Source of the DNA: Amycolatopsis sp.
Lineage (GTDB): Bacteria > Actinomycetota > Actinomycetes > Mycobacteriales > Pseudonocardiaceae
Direction: 5' to 3'
Length of the DNA stretch: 64,000 bases
NCBI RefSeq assembly: GCF_025464955.1
Contig: NZ_JAODNM010000081.1
Span: 1 to 64,000 of the forward strand
The position numbers were made by a program, and so were the translations under genes. Positions 50,420 to 58,200 of this stretch are shown piece by piece. Each line of letters starts with the position of its first letter. Positions within the stretch are counted from its first letter, which is position 1. The notes below the pieces were generated by a model that was not told the DNA's origin, searched no databases, and worked only from the letters and a program-made list of their open reading frames with translations.

Positions 50420-50815
50420 ATGACCGACTGGGTTACCGACTACTTCGCCGTAGTCGACGCGATGGACTTGCAGTCCTTTGTAGATAATCATGCTGAAGAT
50501 GCCGTGGTCGTCTTCGGAAACAACCCGCCCGCCGAGGGCAAGGCGGCGATCTCCGAGGCGATCGGCGGCTTCTGGTCGATGATCGGCGGACTGCGCCACG
50601 ACCGGCGCCACCTCTGGTTCGTCGACGGCGGCACCGCGGTCCTCGAAGCAAGCGTGCACTACTGGACCAAGGCGGGCAGTGAAGTCGTCCTGCCGTGCGT
50701 CTCGCTGCTCGACCGACAGGACGCGCTGGTGACGTCACTGCGCGTCCATATCGACCTCGCCCCGCTGTTCGCCGAGATCACCACCGAATCCGGCGATCCC
50801 CTACCGGCCCGGTAA
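50420..50815 (+). CDS. NTF2/SnoaL-like small fold protein
   Basis: A 131-residue cone-shaped alpha+beta protein (VTDYFAVVDAMDLQSFVDNHAEDAVVVFGNNPPAEGKAAISEAIGGFWSMIGG is the typical SnoaL/NTF2 N-terminal half). Acidic residues in the pocket could support isomerase or lyase chemistry. It lies nine bases after the DUF1857 gene, so it shares the operon. No substrate can be assigned. Confidence 0.75.
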   Translation: MTDWVTDYFAVVDAMDLQSFVDNHAEDAVVVFGNNPPAEGKAAISEAIGGFWSMIGGLRHDRRHLWFVDGGTAVLEASVHYWTKAGSEVVLPCVSLLDRQDALVTSLRVHIDLAPLFAEITTESGDPLPAR

Positions 50816-50862
50816 CCGGCCGCCACCACCATCTCCTTCCCCAGCAGGAAAGGCAGCACCCC

Positions 50863-52308
50863 ATGACCTCGACCCCGTTGACCGCCACCGGTATCGGCGA
50901 CGACGTGCTCACCGACCTCATCGACCGCCTGGCCGGTCGGTTCGACGGCGAGATCATCACCCCCGACCACCCGGAGTACGACACCGCCCGCACGCTGTGG
51001 AACGCGATGATCGACAAGCGTCCCGGTCTGATCCTGCGCTGCACGAGCACTGCCGACGTCGTCGCGGCCGTGAACGCCGCACAGGTCCACGGACTCGCGC
51101 CCGCGGTCCGCGCCGGTGGGCATTCGGTGTCCGGCAAGGCGATGTCCGACGGTGGTCTGACCATCGACCTGGGCGGGATGCGCGAGGTCACTGTCGACGC
51201 CGAGCGGCGGCTGGTCCACGTCGGCGGTGGCGCCCGGCTGGGCGACGTCGACGCCGTGACGTCGCAGCATGGGCTGATCGTGCCGGCCGGGATCATGTCG
51301 GAGACCGGGGTTCCCGGCCTCGCGCTCGGCGGCGGCATCGGCTGGTTCTCGCGCAAGTACGGGCTCACCTGCGACCAGTTCGTCTCGCTCGAGGTCGTCC
51401 TGGCCGACGGGTCGGTCATCGAAGTGTCCGAAGAGGAGCATCCCGAGCTGTTCTGGGCGCTCAAGGGCGGCGGCGGTAACTTCGGGATCGTCACCCGCTT
51501 CACCTTCAAGGCCTACGAGTTCGGCCCGATGATGCGCATCGGCATTTCGCTGTACCACCCCGAGGATGCGGCGGAGGCGCTGCGAGAGTATGCCGCGATC
51601 GTGCCGACGCTCTCCCGCTCGGTCGGCTGGCACGGCGCGCTCAAGGACGGTATGCCCGCACTTCCCTTCGTACCGCCCGACCTGGTCGGCAAGCGGGTGC
51701 TGATGCTGTTCTCGATGTGGCTGGAGGACGCCGAAGACCCGGCAGGCGCGGAAGTCGTCGAACGCCTCGGCGCGGTGGGCAAACCGTGTCTGCAGGTGAC
51801 CGAGGTGCTACCGTTCGCGGCGAAGGTGCAACGGTTCATCGACGAGGAGTTCGCCGACGGACATCGTTACTACACCAAGGAAGCACACGTCACCGACCTT
51901 GCCGACGAAGCCATCGACACTCTTGTCGAGTTCTGGAAGGACATGCCGATGCGCGGCGAGGTCGAGCTCATCGGTCTCGGCGGCGCGATCGGCGATGTGC
52001 CCGAGGACGCCACCGCGTTCTCCAACCGCAACTACTCGCTGTGGCTGAACTTCGCGATGAGCTGGGACGACCCGGCCGACGACGAGGACCACATCGCCCG
52101 CACCCGCACCATCGTCGGCGATCTCGCGCCGTGGATCGGCAAGGGGATCTACGTCAACATGCTCAACTTCGACGAGATGGACCGCGTCGTCGAAGCCTTC
52201 GGCGGCCCGGAGAAGTACGCCCGTCTCGGCCGCGTCAAGGCCCGCTACGACCGGGAGAACTTCTTCCGCATGAACTACAATATCCTCCCCGTCACCGACG
52301 AGGAGTAG
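50863..52308 (+). CDS. Berberine-bridge-enzyme-like FAD-dependent oxidoreductase
   Basis: A 481-residue PCMH-type FAD oxidase. His87 in AVRAGGHSVSG is the expected 8-alpha-histidyl FAD anchor. The second covalent Cys seen in bicovalent relatives is not present in the ETGVPGLALGGGIGW segment, so a single covalent link is expected. A C-terminal BBE segment (YARLGRVKARYDRENFFRMNYNI) is complete. No signal peptide is seen. Such enzymes oxidise alcohols, amines or ring carbons with O2. It is last in the module II plus-strand operon, after a 47-base gap, with ATG 50863 behind GGAAAGG. Confidence 0.88.
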   Translation: MTSTPLTATGIGDDVLTDLIDRLAGRFDGEIITPDHPEYDTARTLWNAMIDKRPGLILRCTSTADVVAAVNAAQVHGLAPAVRAGGHSVSGKAMSDGGLTIDLGGMREVTVDAERRLVHVGGGARLGDVDAVTSQHGLIVPAGIMSETGVPGLALGGGIGWFSRKYGLTCDQFVSLEVVLADGSVIEVSEEEHPELFWALKGGGGNFGIVTRFTFKAYEFGPMMRIGISLYHPEDAAEALREYAAIVPTLSRSVGWHGALKDGMPALPFVPPDLVGKRVLMLFSMWLEDAEDPAGAEVVERLGAVGKPCLQVTEVLPFAAKVQRFIDEEFADGHRYYTKEAHVTDLADEAIDTLVEFWKDMPMRGEVELIGLGGAIGDVPEDATAFSNRNYSLWLNFAMSWDDPADDEDHIARTRTIVGDLAPWIGKGIYVNMLNFDEMDRVVEAFGGPEKYARLGRVKARYDRENFFRMNYNILPVTDEE

Positions 52309-52679
52309 CCAGCAGCGACTGGGTGCCGGGTGTGACGTGCTGGTGGTGAAGATGGCCTAGTAGCGCCAAGAGGCGGGCCGGGTCCGCCACCCCCGGCGGA
52401 CTCCGCCAGCCGCGTCAACGGCACCAGGCCCGGGCTCGCGGCGCTGGGTTCCCGCCTACTGAAGCAAGGACCGGGGTGACGACGGGCACGGCGTACGGAT
52501 CCGAGGGCCACTCCCGTCACGTCGTAGTACCACCGGTCCCGACCTGACCACAGTACCGCTGTCGGCTTTCGCAACTCGCCGGCGAGTTGCGAAAGCGGGG
52601 GAATGCAATCAGGGCTCGTCAGTGTCGCGGCCGGATGATCCGGTCGCGGCACTCACGAGCCCTGAAATGGGATATTCTG
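52309..52679. repeat. Gene-free repeat island before the DUF222/HNH gene
   Basis: Bases 52464-52476 carry the GCAAGGACCGGGG element, with GAGGGCC at 52503, as at 178 and 60774. Bases 52567-52594 form a perfect 28-nt palindrome, TTTCGCAACTCGCC and its complement, the best copy of the GCAACTCG family. No gene was recognised. It separates the aromatic module from the DUF222/HNH gene. Confidence 0.65.
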
Positions 52680-53927
52680 TTACACGTGGCAGGTGTTGCG
52701 CCTGGGTCTTCGAAGCGGATCGAGATAAGCGGGCGGGATGAAGTCCGGTCTCCCGTCACCGCCCATCCGCACTTCCCGACCACCACAATGCACCAACCTA
52801 TGGTGGCGTTCACATAAGAGGGTGAGGTTCTCGAAGTTGGTTTGGCCACCATTAGCCCAAAACACAATGTGGTGACCCTCGGTATGTTTGGCGTGTTTAT
52901 TACAACCGGGAAAAGCGCAGCCGCGGTCTCGCATGACGAGACGGCAGCGTTGCCCGGGAGTGATGAATCGCTTCGATCGCCCCAAATCCATCGGCTCACT
53001 GTCCGAACCGAGAACAGCGGGAATGATCTTGCAGTCACACGCCAACATCCGTGCTTCCGCTGCCGTGATGACACCACCGAAGTCGAGCATCGCCACCCCG
53101 ATCCCGGACTTCAGCGTCTCGTAGTCCACGGTGACCGCCACATGCACACGATCACCACCATGAGTCGGGATCTTCTTCACCGTCATCGCGAGCCGGACCA
53201 GGTCGACCAGCGCGTCGGCTTGGCGTTCCCACTGACTGCGGGTGTCGCGGCCTTCCTCTTTCGTCGAGTGCGGCTTCGCGAGTGGATCCAACGCTGCCCG
53301 CAACTGCGCGTAGGCCAGGTTGTCCAGCTTGCCTTTGAGCGTCGCGGAGCCGTCACGGTGTTCCTGGAACGCCAGCTCCCGCTGCGGTCGCTCCGGCGGA
53401 TCCTTCGGCTCCGGCCCATCCGGATCGAACGTGTTCAACAACCGGTCACCGGCTTTACGGACCTCGAGGGGTGTCGCCTGCCGGGCAAGGTCGACCAGGA
53501 TCTTCTCCGCACCCGCACGATCCCGAGCAGACACGGTCGCGGGCATCTTGATCATGGTGTTCACGATCTCGTCCACATGCGCGGGAGTGATCTCACCTGC
53601 GCGTGCCGCAGCACCGGCCAGTGGTGCGATCGCGGGGATCTCCGTCCCGCCCAGGGTGCTGGAGGAGTTCACGGCCTTACCCCGGATCACGATCCGCTTC
53701 GCCGCCGCCGGGCCGATCTGGGTGACATCATCCAACCACAGTGCCGTGTTCAGATACTGGTAGACAACCTTCACACCCTCGGTCTCCACCTTCGCCGCCA
53801 ACACACCAAACAGCGCGTCGCACTCGTTGTAAATCCGCGCCAGTTGGCGGGCGATCACAGCAGCTTCCACCGGATTCGCACGCCGAATCTCGGCAAGCGA
53901 GGGAAACCGGATCACTGAGCTGGACAC
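52680..53927 (-). CDS. DUF222-HNH endonuclease (13E12-repeat family) protein
   Basis: A 415-residue protein. The N-terminal DUF222 domain (1-~250) contains MSSSVIRFPSLAEIRRANPVEAAVIARQLARI-like helices. The C-terminal HNH nuclease domain has GCAFPGCNKHAKHTEGHHIVFWANGG and TLLCERHHRLVH, with the His-His and Cys pairs for zinc. GTG 53927 was chosen because it is the first start after in-frame stops. The family is highly repeated in actinomycete genomes and is suspected to be mobile or selfish; its function is unproven. Repeat islands flank both ends, which fits a mobile history. Confidence 0.9.
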   Translation of the reverse strand: MSSSVIRFPSLAEIRRANPVEAAVIARQLARIYNECDALFGVLAAKVETEGVKVVYQYLNTALWLDDVTQIGPAAAKRIVIRGKAVNSSSTLGGTEIPAIAPLAGAAARAGEITPAHVDEIVNTMIKMPATVSARDRAGAEKILVDLARQATPLEVRKAGDRLLNTFDPDGPEPKDPPERPQRELAFQEHRDGSATLKGKLDNLAYAQLRAALDPLAKPHSTKEEGRDTRSQWERQADALVDLVRLAMTVKKIPTHGGDRVHVAVTVDYETLKSGIGVAMLDFGGVITAAEARMLACDCKIIPAVLGSDSEPMDLGRSKRFITPGQRCRLVMRDRGCAFPGCNKHAKHTEGHHIVFWANGGQTNFENLTLLCERHHRLVHCGGREVRMGGDGRPDFIPPAYLDPLRRPRRNTCHV

Positions 53928-54303
53928 CCTTTTATTCTACCGCGAGTCGAACGCACATTCGATACCCTTTCAGGTGATTCCGCTAATTGCGGAAAGTAGT
54001 CATCGATTGGCCACGAAAGTCACTTTCACCGCGAATTACGGTGCAAGAAGTGCCTTTCGCGGCCACTGCCCGCAAAGCGTTTCACTCACTCATACACCAG
54101 GCCTACGAGGCTGGTTGCTTAACGTAATTGACGAAGTGCGAACGGCGTCATCCGTGCGTTCACCGCAAGGAACGTTCCGTTTCGGCCACTCGTGAGCAAA
54201 AGCACCACCAACGCAAAGAGACAGGCCCTCGCATCCGGTCCACGAACCCCAGTCCGCCCCGGTCCTTGCTGCAGTGGAGCGGACTTGACAGGCGAGCCGA
54301 CCG
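53928..54303. repeat. Gene-free stretch with imperfect inverted repeats
   Basis: Near 54013-54060, CGAAAGTCACTTTC pairs imperfectly with the GAAGTGCCTTTCG stretch, giving a long degenerate hairpin. Near 54120-54200 sequence of similar style (CACTCGTGAGC, GTGCGTTCACCGC) follows. No gene was recognised; only the first 60 bases should hold the DUF222 promoter. Confidence 0.45.
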
Positions 54304-55077
54304 TCACCGATCCGCCGAGGCGATGGGGGCCCAGTCGGCGGTGGTTCCGGTGGCGAGGCGGACGGCCGCGTCGATGGCCGGGGCGCTGCGACCAGGAGCC
54401 ACGTCGGCGATGACGCGCAACGCCGTCCCCGACAGGTGTTCGGCGGTCCGGACGACGGCGGCTTGGGCGTCCCCGGTGCGGACGGCGTCGAACATCGCGA
54501 TGTGCTCCTCTTGCCGGGCGCGGAACTCCACGAGGTGCTTGGTTTGCACCAAGCGCACGTATCGCTCGCTCTGCTCACCGTAGGAGCTGATGGTGCGCAG
54601 CACAGTCGGCCCGCAGCGCCCGACCAGGAGCCGGTGGAAACGACGGTGCGCAAGGGACCAGCTGACCAGGTCGTCGGCGTGGTGCGTCCGTTCCATCTCC
54701 CGCAGAGTGGCCGTCGCGTCACGCACCTCGTCGCGGGTGAGGCGGCCGGCTGTCAACCTGGTGCCTAGGCATTCCAGGCTGATCCGCGCCGCGTACAGCA
54801 GTTCGAGCTCACCCGGGTCCAGGCCGATCACGCGGCTGCGCTGGTTGGGCTCGGCGGAAAGCAGGCCTTCCTCCTGAAGCATGCGGAACGCCTCCCGCAT
54901 GGGAGTCCGGCTCACCGCGAAGATGCGGGCCAGTTCCGCTTGCTTGAGCTGGGTGCCGACGGGGAAAATGCCGACCACGATCAGTTCGCGCAGGTGGGCG
55001 TGCAGGTCGACGGTCGTCTGCCGTGGATCGCGGATCCGCAGCCCGGTCTGCCCGGCGAGCAGCTCTTCCAGCGACAC
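54304..55077 (-). CDS. GntR-family regulator, FCD subfamily
   Basis: A 257-residue regulator. The winged helix is at about 25-90 (HLRELIVVGIFPVGTQLKQAELARIFAVSRTPMREAFRMLQEEGLL), with an FCD helical domain after it (ISLECLGTRLTAGRLTRDEV; HRRFHRLLVGRCGPTVLRTI). Its upstream region holds AGTGTATGCATTA, close to the direct repeats in the module II divergent promoter 7 kb away. It is therefore the best local candidate to control module II. Start ATG 55077 lies before an AT-rich promoter. Unlike the GntR at 41302 it stands alone. Confidence 0.88.
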   Translation of the reverse strand: MSLEELLAGQTGLRIRDPRQTTVDLHAHLRELIVVGIFPVGTQLKQAELARIFAVSRTPMREAFRMLQEEGLLSAEPNQRSRVIGLDPGELELLYAARISLECLGTRLTAGRLTRDEVRDATATLREMERTHHADDLVSWSLAHRRFHRLLVGRCGPTVLRTISSYGEQSERYVRLVQTKHLVEFRARQEEHIAMFDAVRTGDAQAAVVRTAEHLSGTALRVIADVAPGRSAPAIDAAVRLATGTTADWAPIASADR

Positions 55078-55190
55078 CGGTCACCTCCCTCGAACCTCAC
55101 CGCAGAGTGTATGCATTAGCTATGGATAAAGATACTCTATGCTGGTCAGATACCTCGAGAGGGTTTCAAACTATATACACCTTGAGCCGC

Positions 55191-56225
55191 TCACGTCTGG
55201 AGCAGGCGCACCAGGCAGCCGTCGAGTTGGAGGAGTTGCCCGGCACCCCCGTGGTGATGGGTGGGCGAAAAGCCGGGAACAGTACTCAGCAGTGAACCAT
55301 CGACTGGATCCCATGTAGACAGTCCCGTGTCGTCAGAGCTGAACAGCCGTGAGCCGTCACTGAAGAACCGACCGGCCGGTCCCTCGAACGTGAGCAGTTC
55401 CACCGCCATCTTGAGCTGCCACCCTTCGCGTTCGGCGATCCGGCCCGTGTCCAAGATCCGCGCCCACGGACGCATGACGTCCTCGGCAAGCCCCGCAACC
55501 GCGACGCGGTCCGGGCCGATCCAGGTCATCGCGTGATTCCAGTAGTCCGTCCGGTCGCAGAGAAGGAACCGGCTCGGCCCGTCCTCGGACTCCCAGACGT
55601 GGCCATCGAGCCAACGGCCGATCTCCCACACGCTGGGCAAGCCGACGGGATGCCACACCCAGCCGTCGTCGACGATCCGCTTTCCGTCAGGACTTACGTA
55701 CAGCGCACCGTGGTAGTAGTCGAGCTCGTGCTCGTCGCCAGGACCGACGCCCGCCCGTTCGGTCAGGAGTGCTCCCGTTCGAGCGTCTGAGACGTCCAGC
55801 CGGTTCGACTTCGTGCGGTGGACGACGAAGCGCCGCCCCTTGTGTTCGGCGAACGCCAGCGAGAACGGCACGGTCTCCTCGTCGTCGCCCTGATTGTCCA
55901 AAACGATCGTGACCTGGCCCGTGCCCAGGTCGATGACCTCACCGTAGCGGCCGAAGTCGTTGACCACCGCGGCGAACGCACCGTCTGCCGAGGCATGTAA
56001 ACGCCGCCGACACTCGTAGCCACCCCACGATTCATGATCGGCTTCGGACACGCCGGGCGTCGCTGCGAGTGTTTCGTGGTCGCCCGTGGCCAGGTCCCAT
56101 CGGCTGATCGTGCCGTCCTCACCCAGTGCAAGCCAGGTCGGCTGAGCACCCACCGGTGCCAGGTCGACAACAGTGCCCAGCCGCTCGGGGACCGGAAGCT
56201 CACGGACGTCATCGCGCTCGGTCAA
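55191..56225 (-). CDS. Hypothetical beta-propeller-like (WD40/PQQ-style) protein
   Basis: A 344-residue soluble protein with repeated strand patterns ending in W or D, such as EDGTISRWDLATGDHETLA, GRYGEVIDLGTGQVTIVLDNQ, SNRLDVSDARTGALL, GDEHELDYYHGALYVSPDGKR and DDTGLSTWDPVDGSLLS. These fit several propeller blades, so it may be a seven-bladed scaffold. No catalytic residues or signal peptide are recognised. It lies between a GntR gene and a decayed stretch; the partner is unknown. Confidence 0.6.
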   Translation of the reverse strand: MTERDDVRELPVPERLGTVVDLAPVGAQPTWLALGEDGTISRWDLATGDHETLAATPGVSEADHESWGGYECRRRLHASADGAFAAVVNDFGRYGEVIDLGTGQVTIVLDNQGDDEETVPFSLAFAEHKGRRFVVHRTKSNRLDVSDARTGALLTERAGVGPGDEHELDYYHGALYVSPDGKRIVDDGWVWHPVGLPSVWEIGRWLDGHVWESEDGPSRFLLCDRTDYWNHAMTWIGPDRVAVAGLAEDVMRPWARILDTGRIAEREGWQLKMAVELLTFEGPAGRFFSDGSRLFSSDDTGLSTWDPVDGSLLSTVPGFSPTHHHGGAGQLLQLDGCLVRLLQT

Positions 56226-56744
56226 CGCTGTCGACTCCCCTCGAAGGAAGTCGACAGCCTAGCCTCGATCCTGGCGGCAGACTTTCCCGGATTGGCGGCC
56301 GGGAGGCCGGCGTTGCCGACACTGCGCGGGTTCTACCGGGAGCCAGACTTGACGGTCGAAGACACCCCGGCAAGGTTTCGGAAATCGACCACCAGGTCGG
56401 GCCGCTGCCGCCGCGTTCACCGTCATTGTGCCGACCGGTGCCGCTTTCGCCATCGACCATGTCGGTTGCGGTGACCGGAACGACTTGTTGAAGATCTGGT
56501 CGCACCTCGGCAATCACCTACCCGAACCATCCGCCACTGGTCGCGTCCATCCGGATCAGCTGACGAGTCGACCCAACCGGCTCTCCGAATAACCGAAGCG
56601 CTACAAGAGCACGGTGTGCGCGGTCACGCCGGCCTGCCTGACCGCGCCCACCGGCGTGGCCATCTTTGACAAAACTTCGAATGCTTTCAGCAAACCTGCT
56701 TCCACCGGATTGCCGACAGCTCCGAGAAGGCAGAGGTGGTCGCC
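56226..56744. other. Stretch with a likely secreted-protein remnant and no complete gene
   Basis: In one plus frame 56353-56592 reads AAAAFTVIVPTGAAFAIDHVGCGDRNDLLKIW and ends in TAA at 56590-56592. The first half looks like a signal-peptide end. The IDHVGCGDRNDLLKIW part resembles the start of actinomycete beta/gamma-crystallin-like secreted proteins, but there is no usable start codon upstream. On the minus strand the MerR frame reads on past its stop as protein-like sequence (GNPVEAGLLKAFEVLSK...). Both look like decayed coding sequence. Family assignment is tentative. Confidence 0.35.
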
Positions 56745-57119
56745 TCAGGCCTCGGAGAGGGCAGGCTGCCCGGCGAAAAGCTCGATCTTGAACCGGATGT
56801 GCTCCTGGTGCTCGCGCAGCCGCTCGATCTGTTCCCCCACGCGCCGCTCGTGATCGCGCAAGACGTCGACCCGCTCGTCCCGCGTGCCGTCCCCGTCGCG
56901 GAGCAGGTCGACGAACCGCTGCATCTCGGCGATGGGCATGCCGGTGTCGCGCAGGCACCGCAACAGGTGCAGGAACCGCAGGTCTTCGTCGGTGAACGTC
57001 CGCCGCCCGCCCGCGGTGCGGCCGACCTCGTGCATCAGCCCGATGCGTTCGTAGTAGCGGAGCGTGTCGATGCTGAATCCGGTTTGCACGGTCACTTCGG
57101 CAGGCGAGTAAGAGTTCAC
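56745..57119 (-). CDS. MerR-family transcriptional regulator
   Basis: A 124-residue regulator. The winged helix-turn-helix with SYSPAEVTVQTGFSIDTLRYYERIGLM and RRTFTDEDLRFLHLLRCLRDTGMPI is complete. A long coiled-coil dimerisation helix (ERRVGEQIERLREHQEHIRFKIELF) follows. No Cys effector-binding cluster is seen. GTG 57119 was chosen because the longer frame begins inside the operator palindrome. By family knowledge MerR proteins untwist a promoter with a long spacer, and the palindrome sits in such a spacer. Confidence 0.88.
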   Translation of the reverse strand: MNSYSPAEVTVQTGFSIDTLRYYERIGLMHEVGRTAGGRRTFTDEDLRFLHLLRCLRDTGMPIAEMQRFVDLLRDGDGTRDERVDVLRDHERRVGEQIERLREHQEHIRFKIELFAGQPALSEA

Positions 57120-57133
57120 CAACCCAGGATCGC

Positions 57134-57153
57134 ACCTGGAGTGCACTCCAGGT
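57134..57153. promoter_or_regulatory. MerR-type operator
   Basis: ACCTGGAGTGCACTCCAGGT is a perfect 20-nt palindrome. On the minus strand it follows CTTGACC (a -35 box) and precedes a weak -10 just before the GTG start, so it occupies the spacer as MerR sites do. It probably drives autoregulation; other targets must be elsewhere, because the neighbouring plus-strand gene starts over 200 bases away. Confidence 0.85.
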
Positions 57154-57356
57154 CAAGCTCCGGGTCCGCCGGAAGAACAGGCCCGCGAGTCCCACCCACA
57201 TCCCGGCGAGTCCCACGCAACCCCCAGCAAAACATGAAAAATCTACGGATTTCTCTTGACGGGTTGGTCACCATGCTGGTTACTATCTAAGCGTCGCGCG
57301 ACTGTGCTGCTCTCCAACGCTGCTCTCCAACCCTCCTCACCCCAGGCAGGTGGACA

Positions 57357-57995
57357 ATGAAGTCAGCTCTGCGCCGTATCAGTACCCGCGCACTGGCCGG
57401 AACAGCGGTCGCGCTCCTCCCCATCGTCGTGCTCGCGTCGCCGGCTTCCGCGGCGACGACCGTCAACTTCGACTGCCAGGCGAACGCGCCCATCGTCGGC
57501 CCGCAGAGTGCGAGCCTGTCCCAGGACGCCACCGTCACTGCCCCGGTCACCGTCGCGGCCGGCGCCAGCCTCGACATCGTCGTCAACCCGGCGCCGACCA
57601 CCGTCCCCTCGACGGTGTCCAGCTTCACGATCAAGGACCTCACCGGGTTCGCGTTCAAGATCCCGGTGCCCGCCAACACGACGTACGTCAACGCCACGCT
57701 CACCGGCGGTTCGGGCCTCGGCTCGACCCCGACGATCACGGAGTCCGGCGGCGTCGCGACGGTCAACTTCGACGGCCCGATCGCCGGCGGCGCGACCTTC
57801 CAACTGCCGACCGTGACCATCTGGCTGACGGCAGGCGCTTCCGGCACCATCGAGACGCACCTCGGTGGCACCAGCTTCACCGACCCGGGGCTGACGTTCA
57901 CCACCGTCGTCAGCTCGTTCCTCGGCGACATCTCCGCGCCGACAGCCTGCTTCCCCAACCCCAGTCCGGTGTTCAGCACCACGACCATCGGCTGA
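57357..57995 (+). CDS. Secreted beta-rich hypothetical protein
   Basis: A 212-residue precursor. A signal peptide (KSALRRISTRALAGTAVALLPIVVLASPASAA) leads into a mature domain of repeated beta strands rich in Thr, Val and Gly (TVNFDCQANAPIVGPQSASL; VPSTVSSFTIKDLTGFAFKIPVP; ATVNFDGPIAGGATFQLP). Two Cys (in the FDCQ and TACFP segments) may form a disulfide. This pattern recurs in actinomycete surface proteins of the DUF6801/cyclase-like group, but the family is uncertain. The start ATG 57357 is preceded by GGCAGG. A strong palindromic terminator follows, so it is monocistronic. Confidence 0.75.
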   Translation: MKSALRRISTRALAGTAVALLPIVVLASPASAATTVNFDCQANAPIVGPQSASLSQDATVTAPVTVAAGASLDIVVNPAPTTVPSTVSSFTIKDLTGFAFKIPVPANTTYVNATLTGGSGLGSTPTITESGGVATVNFDGPIAGGATFQLPTVTIWLTAGASGTIETHLGGTSFTDPGLTFTTVVSSFLGDISAPTACFPNPSPVFSTTTIG

Positions 57996-58011
57996 CCGCA
58001 CACGACCAAGA

Positions 58012-58045
58012 GGCTCGGTTCCCGCCCGCGGGCGGGAACCGAGCC
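58012..58045. terminator. 34-nt perfect palindrome terminator
   Basis: GGCTCGGTTCCCGCCCG and its reverse complement form a perfect 17+17 inverted repeat, 17 bases after the stop of the secreted protein gene. It is probably a terminator hairpin; no U-tract is present. Confidence 0.8.
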
Positions 58046-58153
58046 GTGGTCGGCGATTGGGCTCTTCGGCTCGAGGTTGGTCTGAACCATGGACAACGCG
58101 ACCTGGCTCGTGCTCTCCTCTTCGGCACCGAACACCGTTTTCATGCGTCAGTT

Positions 58154-58167
58154 TTACAACGTTGTAA
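58154..58167. promoter_or_regulatory. LacI-type operator before the GH127 gene
   Basis: TTACAACGTTGTAA is a perfect 14-nt palindrome, 34 bases before the GTG start of the GH127 gene. LacI-family sugar regulators use this kind of AACGTT-centred site. No LacI gene is in the window, so the regulator lies elsewhere. Confidence 0.65.
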
Positions 58168-58200
58168 GAGCTTCGCCTCGGCCTGACCAGGGAGTTCACC

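Noticed and set aside
44339-52308. Module II as an antibiotic biosynthetic cluster
   Set aside because: BBE-, SnoaL- and AtaL-like proteins occur in such clusters, but no PKS, NRPS or other scaffold enzyme is present; two extradiol-type proteins and a C-C hydrolase fit catabolism better.
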